The notes under the pieces: generated by a model
Databases searched by the model: none
What the model was told of the DNA's origin: nothing
Seen by the model: only the letters and a program-made list of their open reading frames with translations
Assembly (NCBI GenBank): GCA_052400685.1
Contig: JBQTGJ010000001.1
Direction: 5' to 3' (one strand)
Source: CAZHHH01 sp052400685
Lineage (GTDB): Bacteria; Bacteroidota; Bacteroidia; Bacteroidales; Marinilabiliaceae
DNA: 64,000 nt
Position numbers and translations under genes: made by a program
Part shown: piece by piece, positions 51,780 to 60,769 of the stretch
Layout of the letters: each line of letters opens with the position of its first letter
Position numbering within the stretch: position 1 is the stretch's first letter

Positions 51780-52784
51780 ATGACATTTGACGAAAGTACT
51801 CCAAATAATGAAGAGACCTTGTTCGAGAGTCGCATCAAGGTTCAGGAATTAAATCATGTGGCCTTCCGCATCCGGAATGAAATATCGAAGGTTATTGTAG
51901 GCCAGGAAAAGGTGATTGATCTTTTGTTGACCGCACTGCTGGCCAACGGACATGTGTTGATAGAAGGGGTGCCCGGCGTAGCAAAAACTTTGGTGGCTAA
52001 GCTTTTGTCGCGTAGTATTGATACTGAATTTTCGCGTATTCAGTTTACACCCGACCTGATGCCTTCTGACGTATTGGGAAACACTGTTTTTAATGCCGGG
52101 AGTTCCACTTTTGAATTTCGGGAAGGTCCGGTTTTTTCCAATCTTGTATTAATAGATGAAGTGAATCGCGCTCCGGCGAAAACGCAGTCGGCGCTTTTTG
52201 AGGTGATGGAAGAGCGGCAGGTGACGACTGATGGTGTCACACGATTTCTGACGGCGCCTTTCTTGGTGCTGGCCACACAGAATCCAGTGGAGCACGAAGG
52301 GACTTATCGTTTGCCAGAGGCTCAGTTAGACCGTTTTTTGTTTAAGATTGAAGTGGGTTATCCGACGCTCGATCAGGAAGTAACCATACTTCAGAATGCC
52401 TGTGAAAGGGGTAGTATGAAAGAACCCGATGCGGTGATGCCGGTTGTTTCAGCCAATGAAATATTGGAATATCAGGAGCTGGTTCATCATGTCTTGATAG
52501 AACCACAACTGCTGCGTTATATTGCTACCATCGTGGATCGAACACGTAATAATAGCGCGCTTTATTTAGGCGCCAGTCCACGTGCTTCGTTGGCGGTTAT
52601 GAGGGCTGCCCGTGCTTATGCCGCATTGGAAGGTCGCGATTTTGTGACGCCCGAAGATGTTAAAGAGGTGATTTATCCCGTGCTTGGTCACCGTATTATA
52701 TTGTCGCCCGAGAAAGAGATGGAAGGCGTTAAACCGGAAGCGGTGATTCGGCAGATTGTTGATTCGGTGGACGTTCCCCGTTGA
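51780..52784 (+). CDS. MoxR family AAA+ ATPase
   Basis: MoxR ATPases act as chaperones or activators for VWA/DUF58 partners. 334 residues: Walker A GVPGVAKT, Walker B LVLIDEVNRAPAKTQ, sensor LATQNPVEHEGTY and the C-terminal lid with LGASPRASLAVMRAARAYA. The frame extends to TTG 51768, inside the DUF4350 stop region; ATG 51780, two bases past that stop, is preferred. Followed directly by its usual partner DUF58. Confidence 0.93.
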   Translation: MTFDESTPNNEETLFESRIKVQELNHVAFRIRNEISKVIVGQEKVIDLLLTALLANGHVLIEGVPGVAKTLVAKLLSRSIDTEFSRIQFTPDLMPSDVLGNTVFNAGSSTFEFREGPVFSNLVLIDEVNRAPAKTQSALFEVMEERQVTTDGVTRFLTAPFLVLATQNPVEHEGTYRLPEAQLDRFLFKIEVGYPTLDQEVTILQNACERGSMKEPDAVMPVVSANEILEYQELVHHVLIEPQLLRYIATIVDRTRNNSALYLGASPRASLAVMRAARAYAALEGRDFVTPEDVKEVIYPVLGHRIILSPEKEMEGVKPEAVIRQIVDSVDVPR

Positions 52785-52816
52785 TTTTTGTAAGTAATTA
52801 TTTGCACTCGTTTATA

Positions 52817-54151
52817 ATGTTCAGGTCTTTGTTTGTTCGTCGTCGGTTTTATGTTGCAATTTGGGGGATCAGTTTTCTTTTCCTGATCTCTTTTTTTGTA
52901 GAGCCCTTATTTTTAGTGGCCTGGATTGTTTTGGGTGTGTTTTCGGTATTATTGTTTTTTGATCTGGCTCAGCTTTTCGGACCTCGAACAAAGATGGGTC
53001 TCATTGGCAAAAGGCAGTTGCCGATACGGTTTTCTAACGGCGACGTCAATGAAGTGACATTAGAAATTGAGAATTTATTGACGCATTCGCTGAAAGTAGA
53101 GGTGATTGATGAAATTCCTTATCAGTTTCAGAAACGCGATTTTACTGTGAAAACAACATTAAAGCCGCGTCAACCTCAAAAAATAACTTACGCTGTGACG
53201 CCGGTTGAAAGAGGCGTGTATAGTTTTGGTCGTTTGCATTTATTTGTGTGGACTTTGCCCGGTTTTTTTTCAAGACGGTATTCATTTTGTCCGAAGGATG
53301 TTTCTGTAAAGGTTTATCCTTCTTTTATACAAATGCGACAGTTTGAAATAATGGCTGTTGGCAATCGTTTGAGTGAAATTGGGGTTAAGAAGATACGACG
53401 CATCGGTCATCATTCCGAGTTTGATCAGATTCGTGATTATATTAAAGGAGATGATGTACGAACCATTAACTGGATGGCCACTGCCCGTAAGGGGCATTTA
53501 ATGGTTAATCAGTATCAGGATGAGAAATCGCAGCCTGTTTTTTCAGTTATTGATATGGGGCGGACCATGAAAATGCCTTTTAATGGCATGACATTACTGG
53601 ATTATGCCATTAATACCAGTTTGGTTATTTCTAATATCGCATTATTAAAGCATGATAAGGCCGGACTTATAACTTTTGATCATCAGATAAGGGCTGTGGT
53701 TCCCGCTAATCGGGGTGGTAACCATCTTCAAACTATTATGGAGGTGTTGTATCAGCAAACACCGGGTTTTTTAGAACATAACCTTGAGGCTCTGTATGCG
53801 GCTGTTCGTCGTCAGGTTCATCAACGTAGTCTGCTTATTTTTTTTACCAATTTCGAGAGCTGGCGATCGGCTCGTCGTGAAATGTTTAGTCTGGGACGAT
53901 TGGCTGCCAACCATCTTCTGTTGGTGGTCTTTTTTGAAAATAGTGAAATTAGTTCGCAGATACACCAGATTGCTGACGATACTGAATCAATCTATCAGCA
54001 AGCTATTGCCGAAAAATTTGTGTACGACAAGAAAATGATTGTTCGTGAACTGGAGCGATATGGTATGTCTGTTATTCTTACAACACCTGAAAAATTGACG
54101 GTGGATACTGTTAATCGTTATTTGGAGCTAAAGGCACTTGGTCGCATTTGA
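52817..54151 (+). CDS. DUF58 protein (MoxR partner)
   Basis: About 444 residues: two N-terminal membrane segments, an extracytoplasmic or beta-rich domain, and the DUF58 signature FDQIRDYIKGDDVRTINWMATARKGHLMVNQYQDEKSQ, followed by a VWA-like fold with VIDMGRTMKM (MIDAS-like D-x-G-x-T in place of DxSxS). MoxR-DUF58 pairs are widespread and few are characterised. The frame begins at TTG 52781, but ATG 52817 (MFRSLFVRRRFYV) gives the normal basic start before the membrane segments. Confidence 0.9.
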   Translation: MFRSLFVRRRFYVAIWGISFLFLISFFVEPLFLVAWIVLGVFSVLLFFDLAQLFGPRTKMGLIGKRQLPIRFSNGDVNEVTLEIENLLTHSLKVEVIDEIPYQFQKRDFTVKTTLKPRQPQKITYAVTPVERGVYSFGRLHLFVWTLPGFFSRRYSFCPKDVSVKVYPSFIQMRQFEIMAVGNRLSEIGVKKIRRIGHHSEFDQIRDYIKGDDVRTINWMATARKGHLMVNQYQDEKSQPVFSVIDMGRTMKMPFNGMTLLDYAINTSLVISNIALLKHDKAGLITFDHQIRAVVPANRGGNHLQTIMEVLYQQTPGFLEHNLEALYAAVRRQVHQRSLLIFFTNFESWRSARREMFSLGRLAANHLLLVVFFENSEISSQIHQIADDTESIYQQAIAEKFVYDKKMIVRELERYGMSVILTTPEKLTVDTVNRYLELKALGRI

Positions 54152-54186
54152 TTACTGACAGCAAACTTTTCGGCTGTTTAAAGTGG

Positions 54187-54234
54187 CGTTTCAAGAATTC
54201 TGTGGAATGAATTCTCTTGAAACGATTTTTTTTC
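54187..54234 (+). terminator. Intrinsic terminator of the MoxR/DUF58 operon
   Basis: CGTTTCAAGAATTC and GAATTCTCTTGAAACG pair along nearly their whole length (one two-base bulge) and are followed by ATTTTTTTTC. It lies 36 bp after the DUF58 stop and before the patatin gene's start, which is why I reject the upstream ATG 54217 for that gene. Confidence 0.85.
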
Positions 54235-54273
54235 ACTTATTTTTATAGCATAGTTTTTTTACAGGAAGTTTTT

Positions 54274-56535
54274 ATGCGACGAATGCTGAAGTTTGGTTTT
54301 TTGATTGTAGCTGTCATCAGTTCCTTAATGGCTGTTTCTGCCCAGCAGACACGACCCAAAGTGGGTCTTGTGCTTAGTGGCGGTGGGGCCAAAGGGTTAG
54401 CCCATATTGGCGTTCTAAGGGTTTTGGAGGAGGCTGGCATTCGGCCCGATTATATTACCGGAACCAGTATGGGTAGTATTATAGGAGGTTTGTATGCCAT
54501 TGGTTATAGCGCAGAGGAGTTAGATTCTATTGTTGGAGGAGTGGATTGGGGACAACTTTTGTCAGATGGGATTCCTTTGTCGGATGTTATTCCTGAAGAA
54601 AAACATGATTATAGCCGGTTTCATGTTGAGCTGGACATAGCTAAAGGTAAGTTGATTCCGCCGGCCGGATTTGTGAAGGGAACCTCTATTTCTGGTCTGT
54701 TAAGTCGTTTGTCGTGGCGCGTGGCTGGGATTAAAGATTTTGATAATTATCCCATTCCTTTTAAGTGTGTGGCTGCCGATTTGGTGAGTGGAGAGCAGTA
54801 TATTTTTGACAATGGTGATTTTGCGACTGCTTTGCGGGCCAGTATGGCTATTCCCTCTTTTTTTTCGCCGGTATCAATCGATTCAATGATGTTGGTTGAT
54901 GGTGGTGTGTTGAATAATTTTCCTGTAAAGTTGTGTAAGGAAATGGGCGCCGATATTATTATCGGTGTTAATGTTGATGGAAGTGATTCGCAAAAGTCAG
55001 AATTGACCACCCCAATAGGTGTTCTTGTTTCTGCGGCAATGATTGGTAATAATTCGTTGATTCGGGAACAGCTCCCATATGTGGATATTCTTGTTAAGCC
55101 TGATTTGAAAGGGTATAGTGCCGGAAGTTTTTTTGATGGTGAAACGATTATTGCCCGCGGCGATTCAGCTGCCCGTTATAAGATGAAGGAGCTTGAAGCT
55201 TTAGCTGCCCGTTTGGATTCTTTTTCTTGCCAGCAAGTGAAGACCCCGTCTGTTCAACCCGATAGTATCCGTATTTCGCAAATAAGAGTGCTGGGTCTTG
55301 GCGGAATCAGTTTCAACTTTTTTATGTCCTCGTTCGGGATTGCTCCAGGTGCGACGATTAGTGGATCCGATTTGGATCGCGGCATTGGTCGTTTAATGGG
55401 TACACGGTATTTTGAGTCGGTGACTTATCGGATTCAGCCTATGCGTGAGGGTTATTTGCTGGAGATGAGAGTCAAAGAATCGGCACACGCACGTTTTAAA
55501 TTCTCTTTGCACTACGATAATGATTACAGGGCCGGTTTTATTACCAATCTCACGCTTCGAAATGTGCTGTTGCGTGGTAATCGTTTGTCGGGGACTGTTG
55601 ATGTGTCCGAAAAACCACGGTTGAATCTTTCTGTTATTAATTATTTTGGTGAGAAACAGCGGACGGCTTCACGCCTGGAGGTCAACTGGGAGAATAATGA
55701 TTTCCCGGCTTATTTATCCGATGGATCGGTCTTTGGTCGTTTCAGTCATTATTATTTTTCTTCGTCGGCTGGTTTTATGTCTTCATTGGGAAACCGATGG
55801 GAGTTTAATAGTATGTTGCAGTATATTCGTTCAGTAAATGCGGTTGTTAGTGGGTTTTATGAATTGTCGTATGCCGGAGTCGATCGTTTTGGAAATGAAT
55901 ATTTTAGAGCACGAGTTACCGGCAAACGCAATACGTTGAATCGGAGATATTTCCCTGTTAAAGGCAGTGAGTTTTTCTTTGATGTAAATGCCATTGTCGA
56001 TGAGAGTGTGGTATATCATGGTCCTCTTGATGCCCGCGATAATGTTAGCCAACTTATTTCGACTAGCGATGATAATGTTTTTTCGTTCCATTCCTTTTAT
56101 CAGCCATTTTTACGTTTGTCGCACAGGTGGGTGGTGAGTCCCCGTATCGAATCGGGCTATGCTACCGGCGATTTGCCTGTAACAGGTATGACTTATGTGG
56201 GTGGAACTCCTTTTCAGAGACGTAGTAATGAGATTAGTTTTGTAGGGTTAGCCTCGCGGGAGCTGATTGTCCAAAATTATGCCATGGCACAGCTGAATCT
56301 TCGTTTTTCTTTGGCCAGACAGGTTAATGTGACGGCTACGGTGAATGGCATTTACTCAGAGAATCCTTATTCATTGGTTTTTTATCCCGTAACACTTCCG
56401 TGGGAAAAAAGTGTAAGAGGTGGCGGACTGCTGCTCGAATACGATAGCTTTTTAGGTCCTATGCAGTTAGGATTGTCGGGTAATAGTTTGAATAGTGGGC
56501 TGCGGTGGTATTTAGGGTTTGGTTATTCGTTTTAA
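54274..56535 (+). CDS. Patatin-like phospholipase fused to an outer-membrane barrel
   Basis: About 753 residues from ATG 54274, preceded by CAGGAAG. A signal peptide (ending SAQQT) leads into a patatin domain with oxyanion loop SGGGAKG, nucleophile GTSMGS and aspartate in VDGGVLNNFP, so the Ser-Asp dyad is intact. After about residue 310 comes one POTRA-like segment (SIRISQIRVLGLGG) and a 16-strand-type BamA/Omp85-like barrel ending GFGYSF with terminal Phe. The layout is that of PlpD/FplA-type enzymes, in which the lipase is presented by its own barrel. Substrate unknown. Confidence 0.92.
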   Translation: MRRMLKFGFLIVAVISSLMAVSAQQTRPKVGLVLSGGGAKGLAHIGVLRVLEEAGIRPDYITGTSMGSIIGGLYAIGYSAEELDSIVGGVDWGQLLSDGIPLSDVIPEEKHDYSRFHVELDIAKGKLIPPAGFVKGTSISGLLSRLSWRVAGIKDFDNYPIPFKCVAADLVSGEQYIFDNGDFATALRASMAIPSFFSPVSIDSMMLVDGGVLNNFPVKLCKEMGADIIIGVNVDGSDSQKSELTTPIGVLVSAAMIGNNSLIREQLPYVDILVKPDLKGYSAGSFFDGETIIARGDSAARYKMKELEALAARLDSFSCQQVKTPSVQPDSIRISQIRVLGLGGISFNFFMSSFGIAPGATISGSDLDRGIGRLMGTRYFESVTYRIQPMREGYLLEMRVKESAHARFKFSLHYDNDYRAGFITNLTLRNVLLRGNRLSGTVDVSEKPRLNLSVINYFGEKQRTASRLEVNWENNDFPAYLSDGSVFGRFSHYYFSSSAGFMSSLGNRWEFNSMLQYIRSVNAVVSGFYELSYAGVDRFGNEYFRARVTGKRNTLNRRYFPVKGSEFFFDVNAIVDESVVYHGPLDARDNVSQLISTSDDNVFSFHSFYQPFLRLSHRWVVSPRIESGYATGDLPVTGMTYVGGTPFQRRSNEISFVGLASRELIVQNYAMAQLNLRFSLARQVNVTATVNGIYSENPYSLVFYPVTLPWEKSVRGGGLLLEYDSFLGPMQLGLSGNSLNSGLRWYLGFGYSF

Positions 56536-56595
56536 TTTTTGTGGTTGTAACGTTTTCCTGTTTGCCAGCTTTGTTGGTTCTTCATTGATTATTAC

Positions 56596-56603
56596 TATTT
56601 TTG
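56596..56603 (+). promoter_or_regulatory. Candidate promoter of pheS (-7 box)
   Basis: TATTTTTG matches TAnnTTTG. A TTG lies upstream at about the expected distance (TTGG ending about 18-19 bp before). Transcript start would be near 56610, 23 bp before the pheS ATG at 56633. Confidence 0.55.
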
Positions 56604-56632
56604 TACTTCCTTTGATTTAAAAATATTGTTTC

Positions 56633-57652
56633 ATGCTGAATAAGATTGAAAGTTTGCTTCAGGAAATTAAAAGCCTGAAAGCTGATTCTGCTGATGCTGC
56701 CGAGCAGCTGCGGATAAAGTATTTGAGTAAAAAAGGTCGTGTTTCTTTGCTGTTTGAGGAGTTTAAAACGGTGCCTGCCGACCAGAAAAAAGCGGTGGGG
56801 ATGGCCCTAAACCAGTTAAAGAAAAGCACGCAGGATGTTATTCAGCAATTAAAAGATACGTTCAATCGTGACGAAGGCGCTAATGGGCAGATTGATTACA
56901 CATTGCCAGGGACATCGCGCCCTATTGGTAGTCGCCATCCATTGGCAGTGGTACGCAATGAAATTGTAGATATTTTTGCGCGGTTGGGATTTACGGTGTC
57001 GGAAGGACCGGAAGTGGAAGATGACTGGCATGTTTTTTCGGCTTTGAATTTTCCCCCTGAACATCCCGCCCGCGATATGCAGGATACCTTTTTTGTGAAC
57101 AAAGATCCCGATGTATTACTACGAACTCATACTTCTTCGGTTCAGGTTCGCGTGATGGAAACACAACAGCCCCCCATTCGTTCTATTTTCCCCGGTCGGG
57201 TATTTCGAAATGAAGCTATTTCAGCCCGTGCGCACTGTATGTTTCATCAGGTTGAGGGCTTATATGTGGATGAAAAGGTGTCGTTTGCCGATTTAAAACA
57301 AACATTGCTTTATTTTGCCAAGGAGTTTTTTGGCGAACAGTCAGAAATTCGTCTGCGTCCTTCTTATTTCCCGTTTACTGAGCCTTCGGCTGAAATGGAT
57401 GTCAGTTGTTCTATTTGTGGCGGAAAAGGTTGTAATGTTTGTAAATATACAGGTTGGCTCGAAATTCTGGGTTGTGGTATGGTTGATCCTAATGTGCTTG
57501 ATTCATGCGGCATCGACAGTAAAAAATATTCGGGTTTTGCATTTGGTATGGGAATCGAACGTATTGCTATGTTGAAGTATCAGATAAAAGATATCCGTCT
57601 CTTTTTCGAAAATGATGTCCGGTTTTTGGAGCAATTCAAATCGGCTCTTTGA
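56633..57652 (+). CDS. pheS: Phenylalanine--tRNA ligase alpha subunit
   Basis: 339 residues. N-terminal coiled coil (1-85) that binds tRNA-Phe, then the class II catalytic core: motif 2 GRVFRNEAISARAHCMFHQVEGLYVD, RPSYFPFTEPSAEMDV and motif 3 GFAFGMGIERIAMLKY. Cysteines in SCSICGGKGCNVC suggest a zinc knuckle found in some PheS proteins. pheT is not adjacent, so the two subunits are encoded apart. A terminator follows. Confidence 0.97.
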   Translation: MLNKIESLLQEIKSLKADSADAAEQLRIKYLSKKGRVSLLFEEFKTVPADQKKAVGMALNQLKKSTQDVIQQLKDTFNRDEGANGQIDYTLPGTSRPIGSRHPLAVVRNEIVDIFARLGFTVSEGPEVEDDWHVFSALNFPPEHPARDMQDTFFVNKDPDVLLRTHTSSVQVRVMETQQPPIRSIFPGRVFRNEAISARAHCMFHQVEGLYVDEKVSFADLKQTLLYFAKEFFGEQSEIRLRPSYFPFTEPSAEMDVSCSICGGKGCNVCKYTGWLEILGCGMVDPNVLDSCGIDSKKYSGFAFGMGIERIAMLKYQIKDIRLFFENDVRFLEQFKSAL

Positions 57653-57679
57653 TAATATAATATCTGTTTGATGATCAAA

Positions 57680-57709
57680 AGCTGTTCTTTTATAGAACGG
57701 CTTTTTTTG
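57680..57709 (+). terminator. Intrinsic terminator of pheS
   Basis: GCTGTTCT and AGAACGGC pair over 8 bp (one G-U) with a short loop and are followed by TTTTTTT. Starts 28 bp after the pheS stop. Confidence 0.85.
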
Positions 57710-57878
57710 TGCTTTTAATCCACGTACTGCTGACACATTCCTCGGTTTATAACTATCTTATTTATGCTAATAACTTGTTTGTTAGTGTTTTGTGTTTTTG
57801 TGTTTTGTTGGCATGATTCTGTTAGTACTAATGGTATTCTCACAATATAATTGTAATACTAAATTAAACCATTGAGTC

Positions 57879-58178
57879 ATGAAAATTTTAAGAGTAAGTA
57901 TTGTATTGATGTTCGCGATAATGTTGTTATCGCCTGTTTTTTCAAATGCTGATGGATTCAGAACGGATAATTTTCAGGAGGTCGTTAAATCGGAGGTGCC
58001 TGTAGAAGAATTGCCCGAAGTTATAACCAAAGCACTGGCTGACAGTGAATGGTCCGACTGGACTGTTTCATCTGCCGTATTGGTAAAGGAAGAGAGTGCC
58101 TCTTATTATCAAATTGCACTTGTAAAAGATGACAGTAAGAAAGAAGTTAAAGTTTCTCCGGAAGGAAAACTTCTTTAA
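57879..58178 (+). CDS. Small exported PepSY-like protein
   Basis: 99 residues: a signal peptide (MKILRVSIVLMFAIMLLSPVFSNA) and a mature part of about 75 residues with one helix (LPEVITKALADS) and a strand pair ending YYQIALVKDDSKKEVKVSPEGKLL. That is the PepSY-like pattern of small Bacteroidota periplasmic proteins; function unknown. It is monocistronic, downstream of pheS after a terminator. Confidence 0.7.
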   Translation: MKILRVSIVLMFAIMLLSPVFSNADGFRTDNFQEVVKSEVPVEELPEVITKALADSEWSDWTVSSAVLVKEESASYYQIALVKDDSKKEVKVSPEGKLL

Positions 58179-58369
58179 CATTTGATTACACCTGTGGAGA
58201 TTGCGTTTCTATAAAGGATGTGATTCTACAAATAGGGGAATGTCTCCACAGTTGCTTATATTTTATAATTTAATTAATACACATATTATCAGAGCTTTAC
58301 AATTGTTGGCACGATATTGTATAGTTACATATTCAGTGATTAAGATTAAAAACCCAAATTAAGTATATT

Positions 58370-58510
58370 ATGAAAAGGATAGAGTTCTTTTATTATTCAT
58401 TTGTTGTGTCATTTACACTGTTTTTGTGTTCTAATAGATTGAGTGTGAAAAATAACGTTGGGCGGTTACGCCGTAATTTTAAAGTAAGAACTTTGTCCTT
58501 TATTGGATAA
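58370..58510 (+). CDS. Possible 46-residue exported peptide
   Basis: ATG 58370 to TAA 58510. The first 22 residues (MKRIEFFYYSFVVSFTLFLC) look like a signal peptide with a possible lipidation Cys, and the remainder is basic (GRLRRNFKVRT). A terminator lies 45 bp downstream, which supports a transcript of about 200 nt. It could instead be a small RNA. No family recognised. Confidence 0.3.
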   Translation: MKRIEFFYYSFVVSFTLFLCSNRLSVKNNVGRLRRNFKVRTLSFIG

Positions 58511-58550
58511 GCGTTTGTTGAGTAGTCCTATATTGATTCGTTTTAGTTGA

Positions 58551-58584
58551 AAAAGGCAGGAGAAAAGTCTCCTGTCTTTTTTTT
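58551..58584 (+). terminator. Intrinsic terminator in the gene-poor region
   Basis: GGCAGGAGA and TCTCCTGTC (one G-U) form a 9 bp stem with loop AAAG, followed by TTTTTTTT. It must end the transcript from the small ORF or an RNA upstream. Confidence 0.8.
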
Positions 58585-59011
58585 ATGCTACGTTGCATGG
58601 TAATTGTGCATGCAAGAAAAGTTCTGCTTCTGTGTTACGCTTGTTCTTAAAAGGATTGTTTACCATAAAAAAATATTTTTATCAGGCACCTGACGCTTAT
58701 TGCAAATACTATCTAAAATTATCCATGTTACAGACATTAAATCCTATAGTTATAAAAAAAAATCATAGCTATGAAAGATAAATTCTATACCTACAAAACA
58801 CTGTCAATGTGAAGTCCGAAATAATTGAATTTGATATCTTAGTAAGAATTATCGCTTTTTTGCTAATTCTCAAAAAGCTTTGTGTTAGATGTTTAAGTTA
58901 AGGCAGCTTAACTTTGGTGTATTCTCTGTTCGTTAATAATTCTTTTTGTTACGTCTGAGTCAAATCTGTCTTTATTTTTTTGCAAATACAATTAGCGAAA
59001 GTAACTAATTA

Positions 59012-59153
59012 GAGTCTGTCCATAAACTAAGTGTTTAAAATATAAAGTTCAAATTCAAGGCCTGTAAAGTCATAAAAATCAATGAGTTTACTTTTTGTAA
59101 ATGACTGTTTTTATGACAAGCATAACGTAGAAATTGACTTTATAGACAAACAC
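59012..59153. mobile_element. R2 MITE-like element, short intact copy (142 bp)
   Basis: Ends GAGTCTGTCCATAAA and, inverted from the right, GTGTTTGTCTATAAA (12 of 15 match). Flanked by a perfect 6 bp repeat TAATTA (59006-59011 and 59154-59159). The body matches the 36 kb copy over nearly its whole length except for that copy's 78 bp insertion. No reading frame. Confidence 0.85.
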
Positions 59154-59261
59154 TAATTAGTCATCTATCGTTATTTTTTGGATTTATTGGATAGTTTTAT
59201 CTGAAATTTTCTGGTGATTTGCAGATCGTTGGTGTTTTTTAGAATCGATGTTTAGCTGCCA

Positions 59262-59293
59262 TTGGGTTTTCCCTTACTCTTTTCTTATATTTG
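59262..59293 (+). promoter_or_regulatory. Candidate promoter of the sigma-54 response regulator
   Basis: TTG (59262-59264) and TATATTTG (59286-59293) with a 21 bp spacer, two longer than ideal. The leader to ATG 59420 would be about 120 nt. Confidence 0.45.
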
Positions 59294-59419
59294 ATGGACT
59301 CTTGTTTTGAGTGCCAGCAGACTTCTGTACGTTAAGTCGATTCAAAAGGATCTCAATGTTTTTTTTTAGACACGAAACAGGAGTGGAGTTAATATTTAGT
59401 TTGGATTAAAAATTTGTTG

Positions 59420-60760
59420 ATGATACGTGTCCTTATTGTTGAAGATGACTTGGTTTTTGCAAGGATTTTAGAAGGCTTTCTTAAAAAGAAGGGCTTTAAT
59501 CCTGTTTTTTCTACCAGTGTTAAATCCGCCGCTGATTTGATTCGTAAGGAACATTTTGATATTTGTTTGCTCGACTACCGACTTCCCGATGGGACTGGTT
59601 TGGATGTGATACAGTTGTTGAAAGACGCCGGTCGTCCATATAAAGTAGTGGTCATGACTAGTTTTCATGATGTTCGCACTGTTGTTCAGGCAATGAAGAT
59701 GGGCGCTGCTGATTTCATAACTAAACCGGTTAATCCTGATGAGTTATTGATGTTAATTAATCATTTACTGGCCGATCAACAGACGACAAAAAAAAGTGAG
59801 ACGGGAAAATCTTCGGAATTGCATTTTGTAACCGGGACCAGTGTTGCTGCCAGCCGACTTGAAGAGTACATAAAATTGGTGGCACCAACCGATATGTCGG
59901 TGATTATTGAAGGTGAAAGTGGTACCGGGAAGGAGTTTGTAGCTCGTAAGATTCATGCCAATAGCCGTCGTTCAAAGGCCGTGTTTGTGCCGATTGATTG
60001 TGGCGTGTTGTCGAAAGACCTGGCTGCCGGTGAGCTTTTTGGATATGTGAAAGGGGCTTTTACGGGTGCCTTGTCCGATAAAAGAGGGCAGTTTGAAATG
60101 GCTTCGGGTGGTACTTTATTTCTGGACGAAATAGGAAACTTGTCGGTTGATGTTCAGGTGAAACTATTGCGAGTGCTTCAGGAGAAAGTGGTGCAGCCGG
60201 TAGGCAGCGAAAAACTGATTCCTGTTAATGTGCGTATTATTGCGGCAACCAACGACAGTTTGTTTAGTAAAGTGAATGAGGGTTTGTTTCGCGAAGACCT
60301 TTATCATCGGTTAAATGAGTTTAAACTACAGGTGCCGCCATTGCGAAACCGTGAAAATGATTTGCTTATTTTTGCCCGGCATTTTAAAGATGAAGCTAAT
60401 TTGGAATTGGGCCGAAATGTTGAGACGTTTTCGGACGAGGTGTTAGTCTTGTTTAAAGATTACGACTGGCCAGGTAACTTGCGTGAATTGCGTAATTGTG
60501 TTCGCCGGATGGTTTTGCTATCAACAGGCCCTGTTGCGGGTAAAGAGTTGCTACCCGAAGAGATGCTTTACCATATGCGGCATTCCAATGTTACTTCTTC
60601 AGAAACTGATTTGAAGATGATTCAGGCCGACATTGAGAAGACTCGAATTGAAGATGTTTTGAAATCGGTTAAATACAATAAATCGAAGGCGGCACGATTG
60701 CTTAATATCGATCGCAAAACCCTGTATCATAAAATGGCCCGCTATGGTCTTGACCAGTAA
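59420..60760 (+). CDS. Sigma-54-dependent response regulator (NtrC family)
   Basis: About 446 residues: receiver domain (1-120) with phosphoacceptor Asp in CLLDYRLPDG and the conserved Thr/Lys in MTSF...TKPVNP; AAA+ domain with Walker A GESGTGKE, the sigma-54-binding loop GAFTGA, GGTLFLDEIGNL and the sensor region; Fis-like helix-turn-helix at the end (KAARLLNIDRKTLYHKMARYG). All needed for sigma-54 activation. The frame begins at TTG 59414, but ATG 59420 (MIRVLIVEDD) is preferred. Convergent with the hybrid kinase, which ends 9 bp away; it is the likely partner. Confidence 0.93.
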   Translation: MIRVLIVEDDLVFARILEGFLKKKGFNPVFSTSVKSAADLIRKEHFDICLLDYRLPDGTGLDVIQLLKDAGRPYKVVVMTSFHDVRTVVQAMKMGAADFITKPVNPDELLMLINHLLADQQTTKKSETGKSSELHFVTGTSVAASRLEEYIKLVAPTDMSVIIEGESGTGKEFVARKIHANSRRSKAVFVPIDCGVLSKDLAAGELFGYVKGAFTGALSDKRGQFEMASGGTLFLDEIGNLSVDVQVKLLRVLQEKVVQPVGSEKLIPVNVRIIAATNDSLFSKVNEGLFREDLYHRLNEFKLQVPPLRNRENDLLIFARHFKDEANLELGRNVETFSDEVLVLFKDYDWPGNLRELRNCVRRMVLLSTGPVAGKELLPEEMLYHMRHSNVTSSETDLKMIQADIEKTRIEDVLKSVKYNKSKAARLLNIDRKTLYHKMARYGLDQ

Positions 60761-60769
60761 GTGTCGTTA

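Larger units (their letters stand above)
58179..59419. other. 1.2 kb gene-poor region
   Basis: Holds a possible 46-codon gene (58370-58510), an intrinsic terminator (58551-58584), the short R2 element (59012-59153) and a candidate promoter for the response regulator (59262-59293). A 62-codon frame at 58593-58781 lacks any coding signature. The rest is AT-rich and I see nothing else in it. Confidence 0.5.

Noticed and set aside
54217..54273. Longer start for the patatin-barrel gene
   Set aside because: ATG 54217 lies inside the terminator stem of the previous operon, and ATG 54274 has a Shine-Dalgarno-like CAGGAAG and a proper signal peptide.
58593..58781. 62-codon frame after the terminator at 58.5 kb
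   Set aside because: AT-rich composition, no start signal and no family match.
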